DNA from: Avena insularis
Lineage: Eukaryota > Streptophyta > Magnoliopsida > Poales > Poaceae
Length of the DNA: 64,000 bases
Assembly: GCA_023614405.1 (NCBI GenBank)
Contig: CM042697.1
Span: 187,797,189 to 187,861,188 of the forward strand
Reading direction: 5' to 3'
Positions within the stretch are counted from its first letter, which is position 1, and each line of letters opens with the position of its first letter. Below the pieces are notes generated by a model. That model saw only the letters and a list, made by a program, of their open reading frames with translations, was not told where the DNA came from and made no database searches. Positions 33,503-46,683 of the stretch are shown here, piece after piece. Position numbers and translations under genes: made by a program.

Positions 33503-36500
33503 TGTAACATCCCAACATTAGAGCTTAGAAATAAGCTGAACACAGATGTGTGCATTGCATTCATGAATAGAAAATCTAAATAATTTTCATGCTTTTAAAT
33601 AAAAACTTGTTAAAGTGATTGAAGCTTCTCTTAACCTGATGGAATTGAAGTAGATCATCAAGTTTTTAAGGACCTTTGCTAAAACCTTATTTTGGGTAAA
33701 CATGATTTGATCTAAGGGTAGATCAAATGTAATAAAATTCAAACCTAATACATTACTTAATGATTTATATTTGATCCTTAGGTGATCATATCATAGTATT
33801 CATTATAATCACTCATGAATACCAAATTATAAATATAACACAAATAATAAGAATGTAACAACTATATCTTAATCTCATCTACTTATACCATGAGTATCAT
33901 GGAAATACCTAACTTTAACTCTCTGGTGAGATTGAGTAGGAAAGAAACCAAAGCTAAGATCATTCACCATATATCTTTCTTTCCATATCAATCTTTATCA
34001 TCTCTATTGAATCCTATCCTTATATTTGTTGTTCATCAATATTGAGAAATCAACTATTGATTCACCAATTCTTAACCTATCAATTCTTGACCTATCAACT
34101 CTTGTACTTACTATAGAATTCACTTAGGGCTTATAAAGAAAGAAGTAATAAGAGGTAAATAGTGATGCTAGTTTAAGATGTCATCTATAGGATGGGAGTG
34201 ATTGGAGGAAATCAAATCAGTATGGTAACAAAGAAGATTACAAGAATGAAGTCTAAAGATAGTTACCAGGAGTAGTCCTAATGGATCAAGTAGGTATAGT
34301 CAATGAATTATATCTCTTAATCCAATAGAGCTAAACAAAATATAATTAGAATACAACTGTAATGTTGTATGGATGGAAGCCTTGTTTAGCCAACTGGAAA
34401 CCTGAATCATAAAGGATCAAAGGATTATAATGATCATGCCTTATTCACCAATATTGAATGCTTATACCATGTATAAGTGACATTGGTGGATAAAACATGA
34501 TTGAACCATAGTATAGATATATTATCCTAGATTAGTCATTACAAGTCACATTAATATAATGTGAGGTTGGAATAGAGACAAGATAGTATGATTAAAATTA
34601 TGTTAGAGCAACATTGGATTAAAGAAGTAGTATTTTCCTCTTTGGAAATACTAAGCACTTGAGGTGAAGTAGGATTTGATGTATACATCTATTGAAGTGA
34701 TATTAGTGAAGGATGATTAAGGAAGAGTATGATTGGAGTTAGAAGTAACCACTTGTTGGATTGGGGATTATCAATAGAAGAGTAGTGGACATAACCAAGT
34801 ATGGATATGAAAAGATTATGAAAAGCTTTAGTGTCAAGCTCATTGGATTTACAAATGAATTTAGAAGAATAAAAAGTGGATAAGAATATTCTGTAAAGCA
34901 AAGCTCATCATGTTAGCACATGATGATGGACATAGAGAAGTAATATATCTAGGAAAGGAATTCCTTAATTAGAAGTCTAGAATTATGAAATATGGAAGAT
35001 AGGAATCCTTGGTAAACCCTAAACCCTAAATGTATAATCAAGCTTAACATCCATCTCATTTGATGGATAAATCCTTCTGTAGGAATATTTTCTTATAACA
35101 AATCAATTAAGCACATCTTTTATCAATTCCATTTATTATAACCATATGTGCTTAGGAGCTATCTTTATCAATTCTTTCTCATAAGTCATTCTAAAGAATC
35201 ACCCCACTATTTGTAAAAGGGTAACATCATTCTGATCGCAAATATAAAGACAATGTGTTTAGCCATTAATCTTTATTCATATCAATAAAACAATAAAAAT
35301 GTATCAAGAACCCTAAAACCCGAGGGTAAGTAATTATAATTTCAAACAGTATTAGTACTTAGAATTTATGTATCAAATAATTATGAAGGATCACTATATA
35401 TATAAAAGTTTCTTTAATATTATAAATCAATAAGAATTAAAACTCATGGATTAATATTAATACATTCTTTAATAAGTTTATGAATTTTAGCTTAACTAAA
35501 TTCATATCAAAAGCCTTACATATATATTAATAAGAAAAAAAATATATAAAGAAAATAAAGAAACAATCATTATACAATAAAAATTCACAAAATGACTTTG
35601 AGTACATTTTAGGATTTGCTGCAATTATCTAACAGATAAAATTCTATAGAAAATTTCAAACAAATAAGTAAAATACAAATCTTAAAACAAATGTGAAGAT
35701 ACAAAACAGAATATAGAAAAAGAAATAGAACAAGGAAAAAACAAAGAAATTTGTTTCTGGCCCGTGGCCCATCTTTATCTTTCTTATCCATTGCCCACGA
35801 GCAACCACAACAACCCAACCGAAGCCCAGTAGCAGCCCAATAACCAGCCCGGGATAGTTTTCTCTCTCGCTGACGAGTGGGCCAGCAAGGGACTGCGGGT
35901 TGAACCCTGAAGCGTCGCAGGGGGTTATCCGCAAAAAGACCTTCGTCGTCTTCCTCGTCTACTGGAAGCTGCTCGGTGGAGGTAGCCGATGCCGTCCATC
36001 GCCGCCGTGCGCTGCGATGATGGCCGCCGACACTCGGGGTGGAGATAAGATTGCCACCATGACTCTTCCGCTCGTCCTCATCTCCATTTTCCCCTCTGAA
36101 ACCCTCTCTCTCTCTCTCTCGAGTTCCTCTCTGACTGAAAACCTAACTCGCCAGAGCTGCACATCGCCGTTGTTCCTGAGATCCCCTGACCTTCCTGAGA
36201 GCACTGTTAGCCTCGACTTGTTGTCCTCGTTCTCCCAAGCCAAGCCATGAAGGCCGAAGATTTTCCTATCGGCGCAATCGACACATCACTGCTGCCGCTC
36301 GTCACCGACGTTCATCGTCGATTTCGACCTCGCCTCGCCCTATCAACCAAACCATCATGTTCTGGGTGAGTCACTGAATATCCTCGCATGCTTAAAAGCT
36401 CTGCTTGCTTCCTGTATCGAGTCACCGACGAGCGCCGCCGTGCATAGCCACTAGTTGCCGTCGTGTCCTGCCTTCCAGTGACCATTTTAGAGTTGCGCTG

Positions 36501-39500
36501 CCACCAATAGACTCGTCGTGGATCCCTCTTTCGAACACCACCCTCCTTGCTAGCCCATGCGCTCTCAATCGATGGGAAGATCATCGATCTGAGAGGATCA
36601 TCCTCTATGACGTCATCAATGCGTCATGCACACGCCACCTCAGCCTAGTCAGTGGTATGTGCCCATGTGGCATCCAACGTGGTACTGACCCCACTGGTCA
36701 GTGAACTTGAGTAGGTCTTGCCTCGGTAAGAAAAGTATTAGCTGTTTAATAAAAAATTGATAAACACAATATGAATTCAAATATTAATATTATAGAAATA
36801 AAATAAAAGAATTAAATATTGTTTAATTAATAACTTTTGTTTTGTAATTCGGAAAAATATGTTTAATATATGAGAATTTTCAGAAAAATAAAATCTACAA
36901 CTTAAAACTATTCTCAAATATTATTATGGTGATTATTTAAATAAATATTATTTAATAAAGGTATTATAATTAATAAAACTTTGATAATTCATATTTTAGT
37001 AATGGTAAATGTTAAAAAAATATAAATAAAATACCATAAATCTTAGAAAAATAAGAACTATAATTTAAAATTATAACCATGCATTATCATTTCACCTAAT
37101 TAAATATTAATTATTTATTAAGTATTTATAAAGTAAAAAATCTTATAAAAATCATATCTTATTATTTGTAAATCATAAAAAATAAATGAAATATACCAAA
37201 ATGATCACAAAAGTAATTCCTACATGTTAAAAATGTGATATTCCACTTTTGAGGTAAATAAAAAGTTAAAAACTTTAATAACTTGAATTTAAACCTATTT
37301 CTTTAGTTAATAATTCATATAATGTCAAATACAATTTGTTAATATTTCTTAAATTAATAAATTGAGTCTAATAAAAAGTATTAGTCTTAAATATTGTAAG
37401 TGTGAAGTCAAAATGATTTAGCACACTTTAAATACAATTTTATTAAATTATCTCCCATTCATATAGATTATTTTATAAAAGAACCCTTATCCATTATAAA
37501 ATCTCCAAAAATAATTTTGTAGTAAAACCTACTCCAATACTTCAACTACAAGTTATAAATAAACCAAAACACTATATTGAATCCATAAGTAGTTAAGTAA
37601 TATTATTTCTTTGTTTACAAACTATAACCACTCATCCATAAAAAGGAAAATGATTCTATTCCACTAAACAATTAGGAAACCACTATTCAAATAGAAGTAT
37701 TACCATTCTTAAAGTATCCTTAGGGAAACATTATAAAGTACGCCTGGTACAAATAACATAAGTAATATGCTTTAAGTCCATCTATGTCTCTAAAGTTAAC
37801 TTTAGTCTATAATACTTTAAATAATATTCTAAAAATACTTTATTATGTGTTTTATAGTTAACCTTGGTCTATTATAATTAAGTTATAAAGCATCTTAATC
37901 CCAAACTAACCAAGTTCAAAACCAAGATAGATAAGTCTCAAATACTATTAATATCACTATTCAAATAAAGCAATTCTTTCTTACTTAAAGACTATAACTT
38001 AAAAGAAACCCTAATAAGGTTAACTTAAAATTCAAATACTTCTCTTTAGCTAAGTAAGATTTTCTTCAAAAGTTATTCTTTTGAGAAACATTATAAAGCA
38101 AGACATAAGCATTTTTATGAAAGCTCTAAATAATAAACAAACCTTATATACATAGTTTACAGATATATTTTCCACTTGAGTATTCCATTACTGTGTGTGC
38201 TTTACTATACTTACATATTGTTTCACACACACTCACAAGCCTTAATAAGAAGCACATGTGTGAAACTTAATCTAAAAGGACAACACATTCCAAGGAAACC
38301 CTTTCCGGTATCCAAACCCTAGAACAACGTTATCCTCGGGATTCGCGTTTATCAACTTGCATTACATTGCTTATGCATAAAAGCATCTTGCTTCTTTAAA
38401 CATTAGTCCTTACCGGACCAGTGATGCTGATTTCAGATATTGGATCTTTTATATTGTCTTGAAGACCGTGAGTGCATAATCTTGCAATCACAAAAGGCAA
38501 GTTCACACTTGCTCATGTCCTTTGATTATTTTCTGTAAAGTATTTTACAATTCCAGTATTGTCATCACCTGCATTTGAAAAAAAATCAGAAAACACTATT
38601 TTCATAATAATGTGATTATAGGTTATTTACCATGAGGTAATAACCTACTATAAGAGTTCCGGTGGTAAAGGAACATATTATCTAGGACTTAACAACTAAT
38701 GTCGCCAGTGATTCTTGCGCCGTATATTACGTGTTGATCATGAGATTTGGAATGGGACAGAGAAGTCAGCTGTATCTTTTCCCTCTCGCATGGAGCTGGA
38801 TGTGCGGGTCGTGGCTATTATCACTCGTAGCATGCATATTATATGGTAATTCATAGAGGATATGCAGCATATGGGTGGGAGCCCTCAACATACCACGATA
38901 GTTCCGGCATCTGAGCAGTCAATTGCCGTAATTCAATAGGTGGGCTGGCGTACACCAAGGAGACATGCGGGGTCGCGGAGAAGGCAGTGATTGGCTTGGA
39001 TCTTAGTCTGGGCCTCACACCAAGGAAGTGTGAACGAACCTGCAATTCGGATGTCCAACAAAGCTAAGATCTATCATGGGTAAAGTGACGCACCTCTGCA
39101 GAGTGTAAGAACTGTAACTTGTTACTCCTTGTTCTGGGAAGGAGCTGCGAACGCGGCGGGAAAGGAACTCCATGAAAGTTCTCGTAAACCCGTGAAGGCT
39201 GACGGACATAGTTTTTCAGAATAAAAACAACCTTTGAAGAAATGTTTACGAAAACCTGCATTGCCTACGACCTATGGTCTATGGCCGTAGATATAGTGCA
39301 TCAAACACTCATTTTCTAGTGAACTTGCTGAGTACGCTCGTACTCAAAGTATCTTCTTAACCCTTGCTAGGTTCTAAAGCCAGTACATACAACGTCTACA
39401 TCTTATGCTCCAGGAATCATCATTAAAAGCTAAAACTCTTCCATGAAGTCAAGGAAGTCAGCATATACATCAACTCAAGTGAAGACGAAGTTGCTGATTA

Positions 39501-39841
39501 GATAAGAATAGAATTTCTAACCAGAGAACCTACTTCTGTAGAATATTGCAATAGCAGCAATGCAAGCCTAGTAGTTCAGCTATTAGTTTTATAAGTATGG
39601 TAGCTATGATTTATTTGTTTCTAATTCTTCTTTGTAAGAAGTTTCTTTCTCTCTCTTTAACCTAGAGTGTTCTCTGGATCTTGTGTAAAGAGTTGAGTTG
39701 TAACCTATAGTCATGTCTTGGACCTGCTGTGTTTCTGTTGTACCACTCTGAGGGATGTAATACTAGTGAACGGTGTTTCATTGGTGTTATGTCAATGACT
39801 ATAGTGTACTACATCATGCAGTGGTATGCTGGGTCACCGCA
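33503..39841 (+). mobile_element. Z: 6.3-kb single-LTR-like element, TSD CCACT
   Basis: It starts TGTAACATCCCAAC and ends GGGTCACCGCA, bounded by CCACT at 33498-33502 and 39842-39846. Removing it restores H gag-protease sequence in line with unit B at 46374. Neither end sequence recurs inside, and no PBS, gag or pol is seen. The simplest reading is a solo LTR of unusual length, comparable in size to LTRs of barley LARD families. It is AT-rich (33.5-35.7 and 36.7-38.6 kb) with a GC-rich island at 35760-36710. A complete but very divergent element with unrecognisable LTRs remains possible. Confidence 0.8.
35760..36710 (+). other. GC-rich island inside Z
   Basis: A gene-like block of about 950 bp in AT-rich surroundings. 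It includes GGCCCA-type motifs, a CT microsatellite at 36104-36121 and open frames of 90-116 codons on both strands. No protein family is recognised. It probably represents the promoter or leader part of the LTR. Confidence 0.5.
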
Positions 39842-39846
39842 CCACT

Positions 39847-40156
39847 CAATGATAATGCTAAGAAGAAACTCATGGGAAGTATTAATGATGTTCTCATTAT
39901 GGTTAACAATGCTTATGTCCCTGTTGACTTCTATGTTTTGGATGTTGAATAAAGTGCTTCTTGTCCTATTACTTTGGGAAGACCTTTTCTTAGAACAGTT
40001 GGTGCCATCATTGATATGAAAGAAGGCACCGTCAAATATCATGTTCCATTCAAGAAAGGTATTGAACACTTCCCTATGAGGAGAGAGAAGTTGCTTTTTG
40101 CCCCTCCTTTGAAAGAAAGATTTGATGTTAATGCTTCTTCATTTGAAAATACTTGA
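39847..40156 (+). pseudogene. H protease, unit A, distal part
   Basis: Resumes after Z with NDNAKKKLMGSINDVLIMVN. TAA at 39950-39952 follows DVE and interrupts the retropepsin-like frame. The segment ITLGRPFLRTVGAIIDMKEG, conserved in Athila proteases, then continues to the stop near 40154. Unit B has the same TAA. Confidence 0.85.
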
Positions 40157-40854
40157 TTCTTCTTGCTTCTTATGCCTAACTTAAAAGCGTTAAAGAAAAG
40201 TACTTGTTTGGAGATAAAACAAGAGTTTCCTTGAGTCTTGGAAGTTACTACTTCAGTAATGACCTCTCCTTATCCTTTTTGTTTGCTTTTTGTGCCAATA
40301 ATGACCTCTAATGAGAGGGAAGTAAGATTTGGGGAGTTTCTGTCCCGAAACAGATTTCTGTCCTCCACCATAAAAATTTGTGAGGAGGCTCTGTAACTCG
40401 GATTGAGCTGAAAATTTACAAATAAATCCCCAGTATGTTAGATAACTTTCGTTAGTTCAACACTTTTTGATTTGAGTAATAGGAGATGTTCGAAAAAATT
40501 GGTTTCTACCTGCTGGTCTATTTTAACAGATTTCTGCCATTATTTGCATTTGCTTCTTATTAATTCCTTTTTGAGTTCTCTTTAGGTGAATTGAGCTTTT
40601 TGAAGGAGTTACTACATTAGCTTGTTTTTTTAGTGAAAAGCCTTGCTATTCCAAAGCTTTGCCAGAGGTCTAATATCTTTTGAATAAACTATTGTTGCTA
40701 ATGAAGATTGTGTACAATTTTGTATGAAGGAACAAATTTGAGGTGTAGAGAGAGAATGATGCAATGAGATGAAGAATGGACAAAATCTCAAGCTTGGGGA
40801 TGGCACCCCAGTGAAACCCCAAGAAATATCCAAGAGGTACAAGCGTCAAAGCTT

Positions 40855-40875
40855 GGGGATGCCCAAGGCATCCCC
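40855..40875 (+). promoter_or_regulatory. conserved hairpin in H, unit A
   Basis: Arms GGGGATGCC and GGCATCCCC surround a CAA loop, a perfect 9-bp stem preceded by AAGCTT. An imperfect related motif lies about 60 bases upstream. The unit B equivalent is at 47371-47391. It may be an RNA structure used in packaging or processing, which is inference. Confidence 0.45.
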
Positions 40876-42859
40876 TTCTTCATCAATAAAAAGCCCAGGT
40901 CTGTCTAGACACCGTTTTTTATTGTTTCATGCACATTTGTGTTGTTCTTGGAGCGTCTTATTTTTCGTTTGCTTTGCTTAGTTTGTTTATTTTTCTTGAG
41001 TAGTTTGGACCCTCGTTCTCGCTGTGTTGTTTGCAAATAAGTTGCTTCTTGTTGGAAAGGAGTAGTAAGTTCTTGCTTGAAAGTGCAAGAGGAGCTTGCA
41101 TTGACTATGACTTAGACTTTAGCATGACATGTTAGGTGTTGTTTTGACATTTTTCTTAGTAATAATTGATGTAGCATGTCTTGTTCCAAACAATTGGGAT
41201 TGCTTAGTGTGCCTTGAAGAAATTATGTGTTGTTTTAGCATGCAAAAGCATAGTATTATGGTATTCTCGTTTGATGTTTTGCTTGGGTTGACTTGGCACA
41301 TGCTCACACCATGTTATGACTATGAACAAGTCACCATGGACTATATGATCATTTAGTTCTTGACTTGTAGTACCACTCTTTGCTTTGATTAGTAATGCTT
41401 TGTTGCTCTGCTTGATTATGGCTATTATTGCTCTCTTAGTTGGTTGCTCCCAGTCTTTTGCTAGCCTCTACTTGTATGAGTAAGCTCTACTCATGCTTCC
41501 AACTCCCAAGAAACCAAGTTATTCCAAAGTGTCCACTATAAACTCCTATGCATGGTGTGTTACACCATTCCAAGTATATTCTTGTTTTCAGCTATCTTCC
41601 ATTTAAAAACTATTTTGTTTTGTGAAAACTTAGTGATTAAAGCCCTCACAAACTTGATGACACACTTTTTATTCTTTGCCCCTAATAAACTTGAACCATT
41701 GTGTCATCTATGTTGTATATTCTTGCACTTATACGTTGGAATTAGCAGAACCGTGCTGTCATGGGGAACGTTTTCAACATTGCACTTGTACTTTGTACTA
41801 AGTTGATATCATGCTCTTTTGTCTATGGATGTCACCGGTGTGAAATAAAGAGGGAACTTGTAAGTCCATGGACTTTGTATTCTGTGTTAGAGAAACGCCT
41901 AGGCCGCTAGCCTAAGCCATGCCTAATCATGGTGGAAACTTGCAGCATCACCATAGTGACATCTATGAAGCATTCTTCTTATAAAAAAAGAGAGACACAT
42001 TGAAAAAAGAGGAAAGAGAGAAAAAAGCACCATATTCACATGGTAAATAAGAAGATTGCTGAGATGCTCATTGTCTACTTGCCTTGTCATTTTGGTTATG
42101 GGAAAGCTCCTGTACCATGTGCAAGGGGTACCCCATTGGCGGTTCTCTATGATATGCAAATACTTACAATGACAGAACTTACAAGTGACTAAAGTTGAGT
42201 AACATGAGGTGTGGCCCTCGTATTCAAGGGACTTGAGATTGCCAGCTTATACTTCATCAAGCATATAATCCATCTTTGTTCACTTTAACCTTAATCACTT
42301 CAGGATGCTTATGATAGGGGCAATGAGGGATGAAAGCTAACAAGTACCATAATTTTTGGAAGATCTTTTTGAAACTTGAAATCCCTGCTTCCTTTATAAA
42401 AGGCTTTTCTTCCACTACTATTGAGTCTGCACCTTCTACCTTTAGGCACCATTAAGAGAGCATAGTTGTCATTCTACGTGCAGAGTTCCAAAGCTTATTG
42501 ATTGATGCATATTGTGATATTACTTGTTCTTGTGCTATTTGTTTCTAGTCACCCTTGTGAACTTTGAAGGTGTCCTATGCATCTATTTGCTACTCTATGA
42601 GGGACAAGGTGATTGCCACTATGCTATGTTTTCTGTATGTGAAACAAATGAATGTTTTCAATGCATGTTATTCATGATCTTTGTTTGTAGACTTTCATGT
42701 TGCATGCATAGTTACTATGTCCTATTGTTAGAACTCCATCTTTCATGCACATGTTTAGGGTTCTTCGATCCCATCTTTCAATGCTTGCAAATGGTTAGAT
42801 CTTTATTGTGAGGGTGGATGTCAACTCAAAAATTATTCTTTTTATCACTTACCTACTCC

Positions 42860-42884
42860 AGGACGAGCAGGAGTTAAGCTTGGG
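42860..42884 (+). promoter_or_regulatory. H polypurine-like tract, unit A
   Basis: The purine-rich sequence GGACGAGCAGGAGTTAAGC, then TTGGG, immediately precedes LTR2 and is repeated before LTR3 at 54145-54169. This is the expected position of the plus-strand primer. Confidence 0.65.
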
Positions 42885-44429
42885 TGTGCTGATACGTCGG
42901 AAACGTATCTATAATTTTTTATGCTCCATGCTTGTTTAGTATCTACTTTGCTTTGCTTTGTCTACACTTTAAGGTGTTTTTTACATATTTTCTGGTACTA
43001 ACCTATTAACAAGTTGCCACAGTGCCAGTTGCCTGTTTTATGCTATTTTTGTTCCAGAAAAGCTAGTAAGGAAATATTCTCGGAATTGGACGGGACAAAT
43101 GTCAAAGTCAATTACTTTCCGTGGGTAACAAGAAGTCCAGAGGGGATCCGGAGAGGTGGGCTAGGGCGCCCAGACCCCCCTAGGCGCGGGTGGGCCCTTC
43201 CCCGCGACTAGGCAGGGTGTGGGGCCCCTGGCCACCGCCTCGGCCTCCCCCTTCGCCTATAAGAAGCCCCCGATGTATAAACCCTAAGCACCCGATCAAT
43301 ATTCCATGAAACCTTCTGTAGCCGCCACTGTCGTCCCTAGATCGGGGGGTCTGAAGTTCTTCCCGGCACCCTGCCGGAGGGGAGATCATCCTGGAGGCCT
43401 TCTCTCCGGTATGATGCGTGAGTAGTTCCACCTTGGACTATGGGTCCATGTAGTAGCTAGATGGTTGTATCTCCTCCTTTGTGATTTCATGTATAGATCT
43501 TGTGAGCTCCGTTCATGATCAAGATCTAATCTATTTGTAATCATGCATGTTGTGTTGCGGGGATCCGATGAATATTGACATTATTATGTTGGTTTGATTA
43601 ATGGTTTTGTCTTTGTGATTCTATCATGTATGTGTTGTTTGTGATCTTGCATGCTCTCCGTTATTAGTAGCTATCTTGGCCAAGTAGTTGCTAGTGACTC
43701 CAAGAGGGGATATTTATCTCGATAGTGGGTTCATGCCTCTAGTTTCCAAGGGAAGTGACAATAATATCTTCGGTTGTAGATGTGTTGTTGCTACTAGGGA
43801 GAAAAAAAGGTCTCTTGTTCATGGAACATGTGGACTGTTTACCTTACACACTTTGCTTAAAGCAGTTGTCTGTTGCTTGCAACTTAATACTGGAGGGGGT
43901 TCGACTGATAACCTGAAGGTGGACTTCTAGTCATAGATGCAGTTGGATGGCAGTCTATGTATCTTGTTGTATTGCCCAATCGAATCGCATAGGATCTTTC
44001 TAACTAGTAATTGCATTGTTATGCCTTGCTCAGTTCCTGTCAATTTCCCTGCTGTAATTTGTTTACCCTTCATGCCATGTTGTTTATCTAAGGAGAGCAC
44101 CTGTAGTGAACTATGGACTCCGGTCCAATCTTTACCGTTGATACATCTTCCATTGTTACTTGTTTACTTGCTACAAACCATTACCTTCCACACCATACAT
44201 TTAATCCTTTGTTGCAACAAACCGGTGAGCTTGACAACCTCACTGTTCATTGGGGCAAAGTCTTGAGTTTGTGTTGTGCAGGTATCCACATTGCTCGCAA
44301 CACCTGTGTAATGTTTCCTTCCTCCTTCTGGTTTGATAACCTCGGTCTCTACTGAGGGAAGACTTGCTGCTGTGCTCATCACACCTTGCTCTTGGGGTTT
44401 CCAACGAAGTGCTCCCTCGTCAAGCACCA
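42885..44429 (+). repeat. H LTR2 (shared middle LTR)
   Basis: 1545 bp from TGTGCTGATACG to GTCAAGCACCA. It has a polypurine-like tract on its left and PBS-like sequence on its right, so it belongs to both units. The TATA-like box is at 43258-43263. Its tail plus the PBS is duplicated in tandem (44398-44520). Confidence 0.9.
43258..43263 (+). promoter_or_regulatory. TATA-like box in H LTR2
   Basis: Same CGCCTATAAGAA context as in LTR1, followed by AAACCCTAAGCACCC. Confidence 0.5.
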
Positions 44430-44520
44430 ACAAGTTTTCTGGTGCCGCTGCCGGGGAGATTTCCAATGAGGTGCTCCCACGTCAAGCACCAACAAGTTTT
44501 CTGGCGCCGTTGCCGAGGAG
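44398..44520 (+). repeat. 62-bp tandem duplication of LTR tail plus PBS
   Basis: Two units, 44398-44459 and 44460-44520, each read from TTTCCAA through GTCAAGCACCAACAAG to a PBS-like block. The first block is TGGTGCCGCTGCCGGGGAG (44440-44458) and the second TGGCGCCGTTGCCGAGGAG (44502-44520). Both resemble the Asp-tRNA-type PBS typical of Athila elements. Confidence 0.75.
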
Positions 44521-44730
44521 GCTAAGGACGTCTTCACTAGGGGAGTCCTTCACTTCCTTTCTCTTTACTTTGTTTTTAGTTTGCTTTGTTTCTTTTGCTT
44601 GGTTTTGTTTGCCTCTTTTCAAAAAATCCAAAAAATAGTCTAGTTTGGTTTGCATGCTTTATTCAAAAACACAAAAAAATAGTTCCTGCTCTAGCTGCTG
44701 CTGTTTTTGGCTTGCCCACCTTTGCCAAAA
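44521..44730 (+). other. H leader between PBS and gag, unit B
   Basis: A short T-rich leader between the duplicated PBS and the gag ATG at 44731. Upstream in-frame codons from 44586 are T-rich and probably untranslated. Confidence 0.5.
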
Positions 44731-46683
44731 TGAACTCTGCTGAGAACACCAAGTTGTGTGACTTCACTAGCACCAACAACAATGATTTACTTAGCACACT
44801 TATTGCTCCACCTGCTCCTGATGCTACCTTTTATGAAATTAAGCCTGCTTTGTTGGATCTTGTGATGAGAGAGCAATTTTCTAGTGCTAGTTCTGATGAT
44901 CATGCTGCCCATCTCAATAGCTTTGTTGAACTTTGTGAGATGCAAAAGTATAAGGATGTAGATGGAGATATTATTAAGCTCAAGCTTTTTCCTTTCTCCT
45001 TGAGAGGAAAAGCTAAAGAATGGTTGCTATCTTTGCCTAAACATAGTATTGATTCTTGGACTAAGTGCAGAGATTCTTTTATTGGAAAGTACTATCCTCC
45101 TGCTAAGATTATATCTATGAGAAGTGACATTATGAAATTTAAACAACTTGATAGTGAACATGTTGCTCCAGCTTGGGAAAGAATGAAATCTTTGGTTAAG
45201 AATTGCCCCACTCATGGACTCACTGCTTGGATGATTATCCAGACTTTTTATGCAGGTTTGAACTTCTCCTCAAGAAATCTTTTGGATTCCGCTGCTGGAG
45301 GTACCTTCATGGGCCTCACTTTGGGTGCTGCAACAAGGCTCCTTGATAATGTGATGGTTAACTACTCTGAATGGCATGTTGAGAGAGCTTCACATGGTAA
45401 GAAGGTAAATTCTGTTGAAGAAACTTCCTCTTTGAGTGAAAAGATTGATGTTATTATGGCTATGCTTGTTAATGGGAGCTCCTCTAGATCCTAATAGTGT
45501 TCCCTTAGCCTCTTTGGTTGCTCAAGAAGAGCAAGTTGATGTGAACTTCATTAGAAACAACAATTTCAACAACAATGCTTATAGGAGTAATTTTGGTGGT
45601 AACAATTATAGAACTTATCCTCCTAATAATGGCAATTCCTATGGAAACTCTTACAATAATTCTAGAAGTGCCCCTTCTGAACTTGAGGTCATGCTCAAAG
45701 ACTTTATTAGTAAACAAACCACTTTTAATAAGGCTATAGAGGAAAATCTTTTAAATGTTGAGAAAAATATATCCTCTTTGTTTGAAGCTCAAACTTCTTT
45801 GGTTAATAAAATGGCTGCTAAACCTGAAACTATGGAAAGTAACTTTGCGGCCACTCATGCCATACAAGTTACTATTGATGAAAATATTAGGCTGTTAGAT
45901 CAAATTCATGCTAGGTGGGAAAGGGAAGCTGAAATTGATAGAAACAATAGTGTGTGCACCATCACCACTAAACCACAAGTAGTCCTTGTTCCTCCTCCTA
46001 CTATGCCTAAGCCTATTGAGCCTACTACTAGTGATGCTAAGTTTGGTTTTGATATTGATGGTTGCAATATTTCTGAAGTGATTATGTTCCTACAAAAGCT
46101 TGCTACAAGTCCTGATGCTAGTGATATGCATGTTCCTTTCACCAAACACGTTACAGATGCTCTTGTGAAAATTAAGGAAGATAAGCTAAAACACAAAGCT
46201 TCTATTCCTAGAAAAGTAGAAGATAGTTGGGAACCCATTATTAATATATAAGTGAATTACTTTGATCTCAAAGCTTCATGTGATCTTGGTTCTAGTGTCT
46301 CTATTATGCCTAGGAAGATTTATGAAATGCTTGATTTGCCACCATTGGAAGATTGTTATTTGGATGTCCCACCCAATGATAATGCTAAGAAGAAACTCAT
46401 GGGAAGTATTAATGATGTTCTCATTATGGTTAACAATGCTTATGTCCCTTTTGACTTCTATGTTTTGGATGTTGAATAAAGTGCTTCTTGTCCTATTACT
46501 TTGGGAAGACCTTTTCTTAGAACAGTTGGTGCCATCATTGATATGAAAGAAGGCACCGTCAAATATCATTTTCCATTCAAGAAAGGTATTGAACACTTCC
46601 CTATGAGGAGAGAGAAGTTGCTTTTTGCCCCTCCTTTGAAAGCAAGATTTGATGTTAATCCTTCTTCATTTGAAAATACTTGA
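44731..46683 (+). pseudogene. H gag-protease, unit B
   Basis: Gag starts at ATG 44731 (MNSAENTKLCDF). It carries the retrotransposon gag core, with LFPFSLRGKAKEWLLSLP, FIGKYYPPAKI, AWERMKSLVKNCP and FYAGLNFSSRNLLDSAAGG, which places it in the Athila lineage. A two-base loss near 45475 shifts the frame relative to unit A. Next come an Asn-rich linker and a helical region ending EDSWEPIINI, then TAA at 46249-46251 where unit A has CAA. The retropepsin-like domain contains SCDLGSSVSIMP, where a DLG-type motif replaces the usual DTG, as is common in Athila. A second TAA at 46477-46479 is shared with unit A and is followed by ITLGRPFLRTVGAIIDMKEG. No zinc knuckle, reverse transcriptase or integrase is present. 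Confidence 0.88.

Larger units (their letters stand above)
40157..42884 (+). other. H internal region A, non-coding 3' part
   Basis: About 2.7 kb parallel to unit B without RT or integrase homology. It carries the hairpin at 40855-40875 and ends in the purine-rich tract GGACGAGCAGGAGTTAAGC directly before LTR2. Open frames are short and differ between the two units. Confidence 0.7.

Noticed and set aside
35015..35030. AAACCCTAAACCCTAAA as an interstitial telomere
   Set aside because: Only two units are present, which is common in plant leaders and LTRs by chance or as a telo-box.
35900..36250. 116-codon plus frame in Z
   Set aside because: It spans a CT microsatellite and low-complexity Ser and Leu runs, shows no family match and sits inside an LTR-like element.
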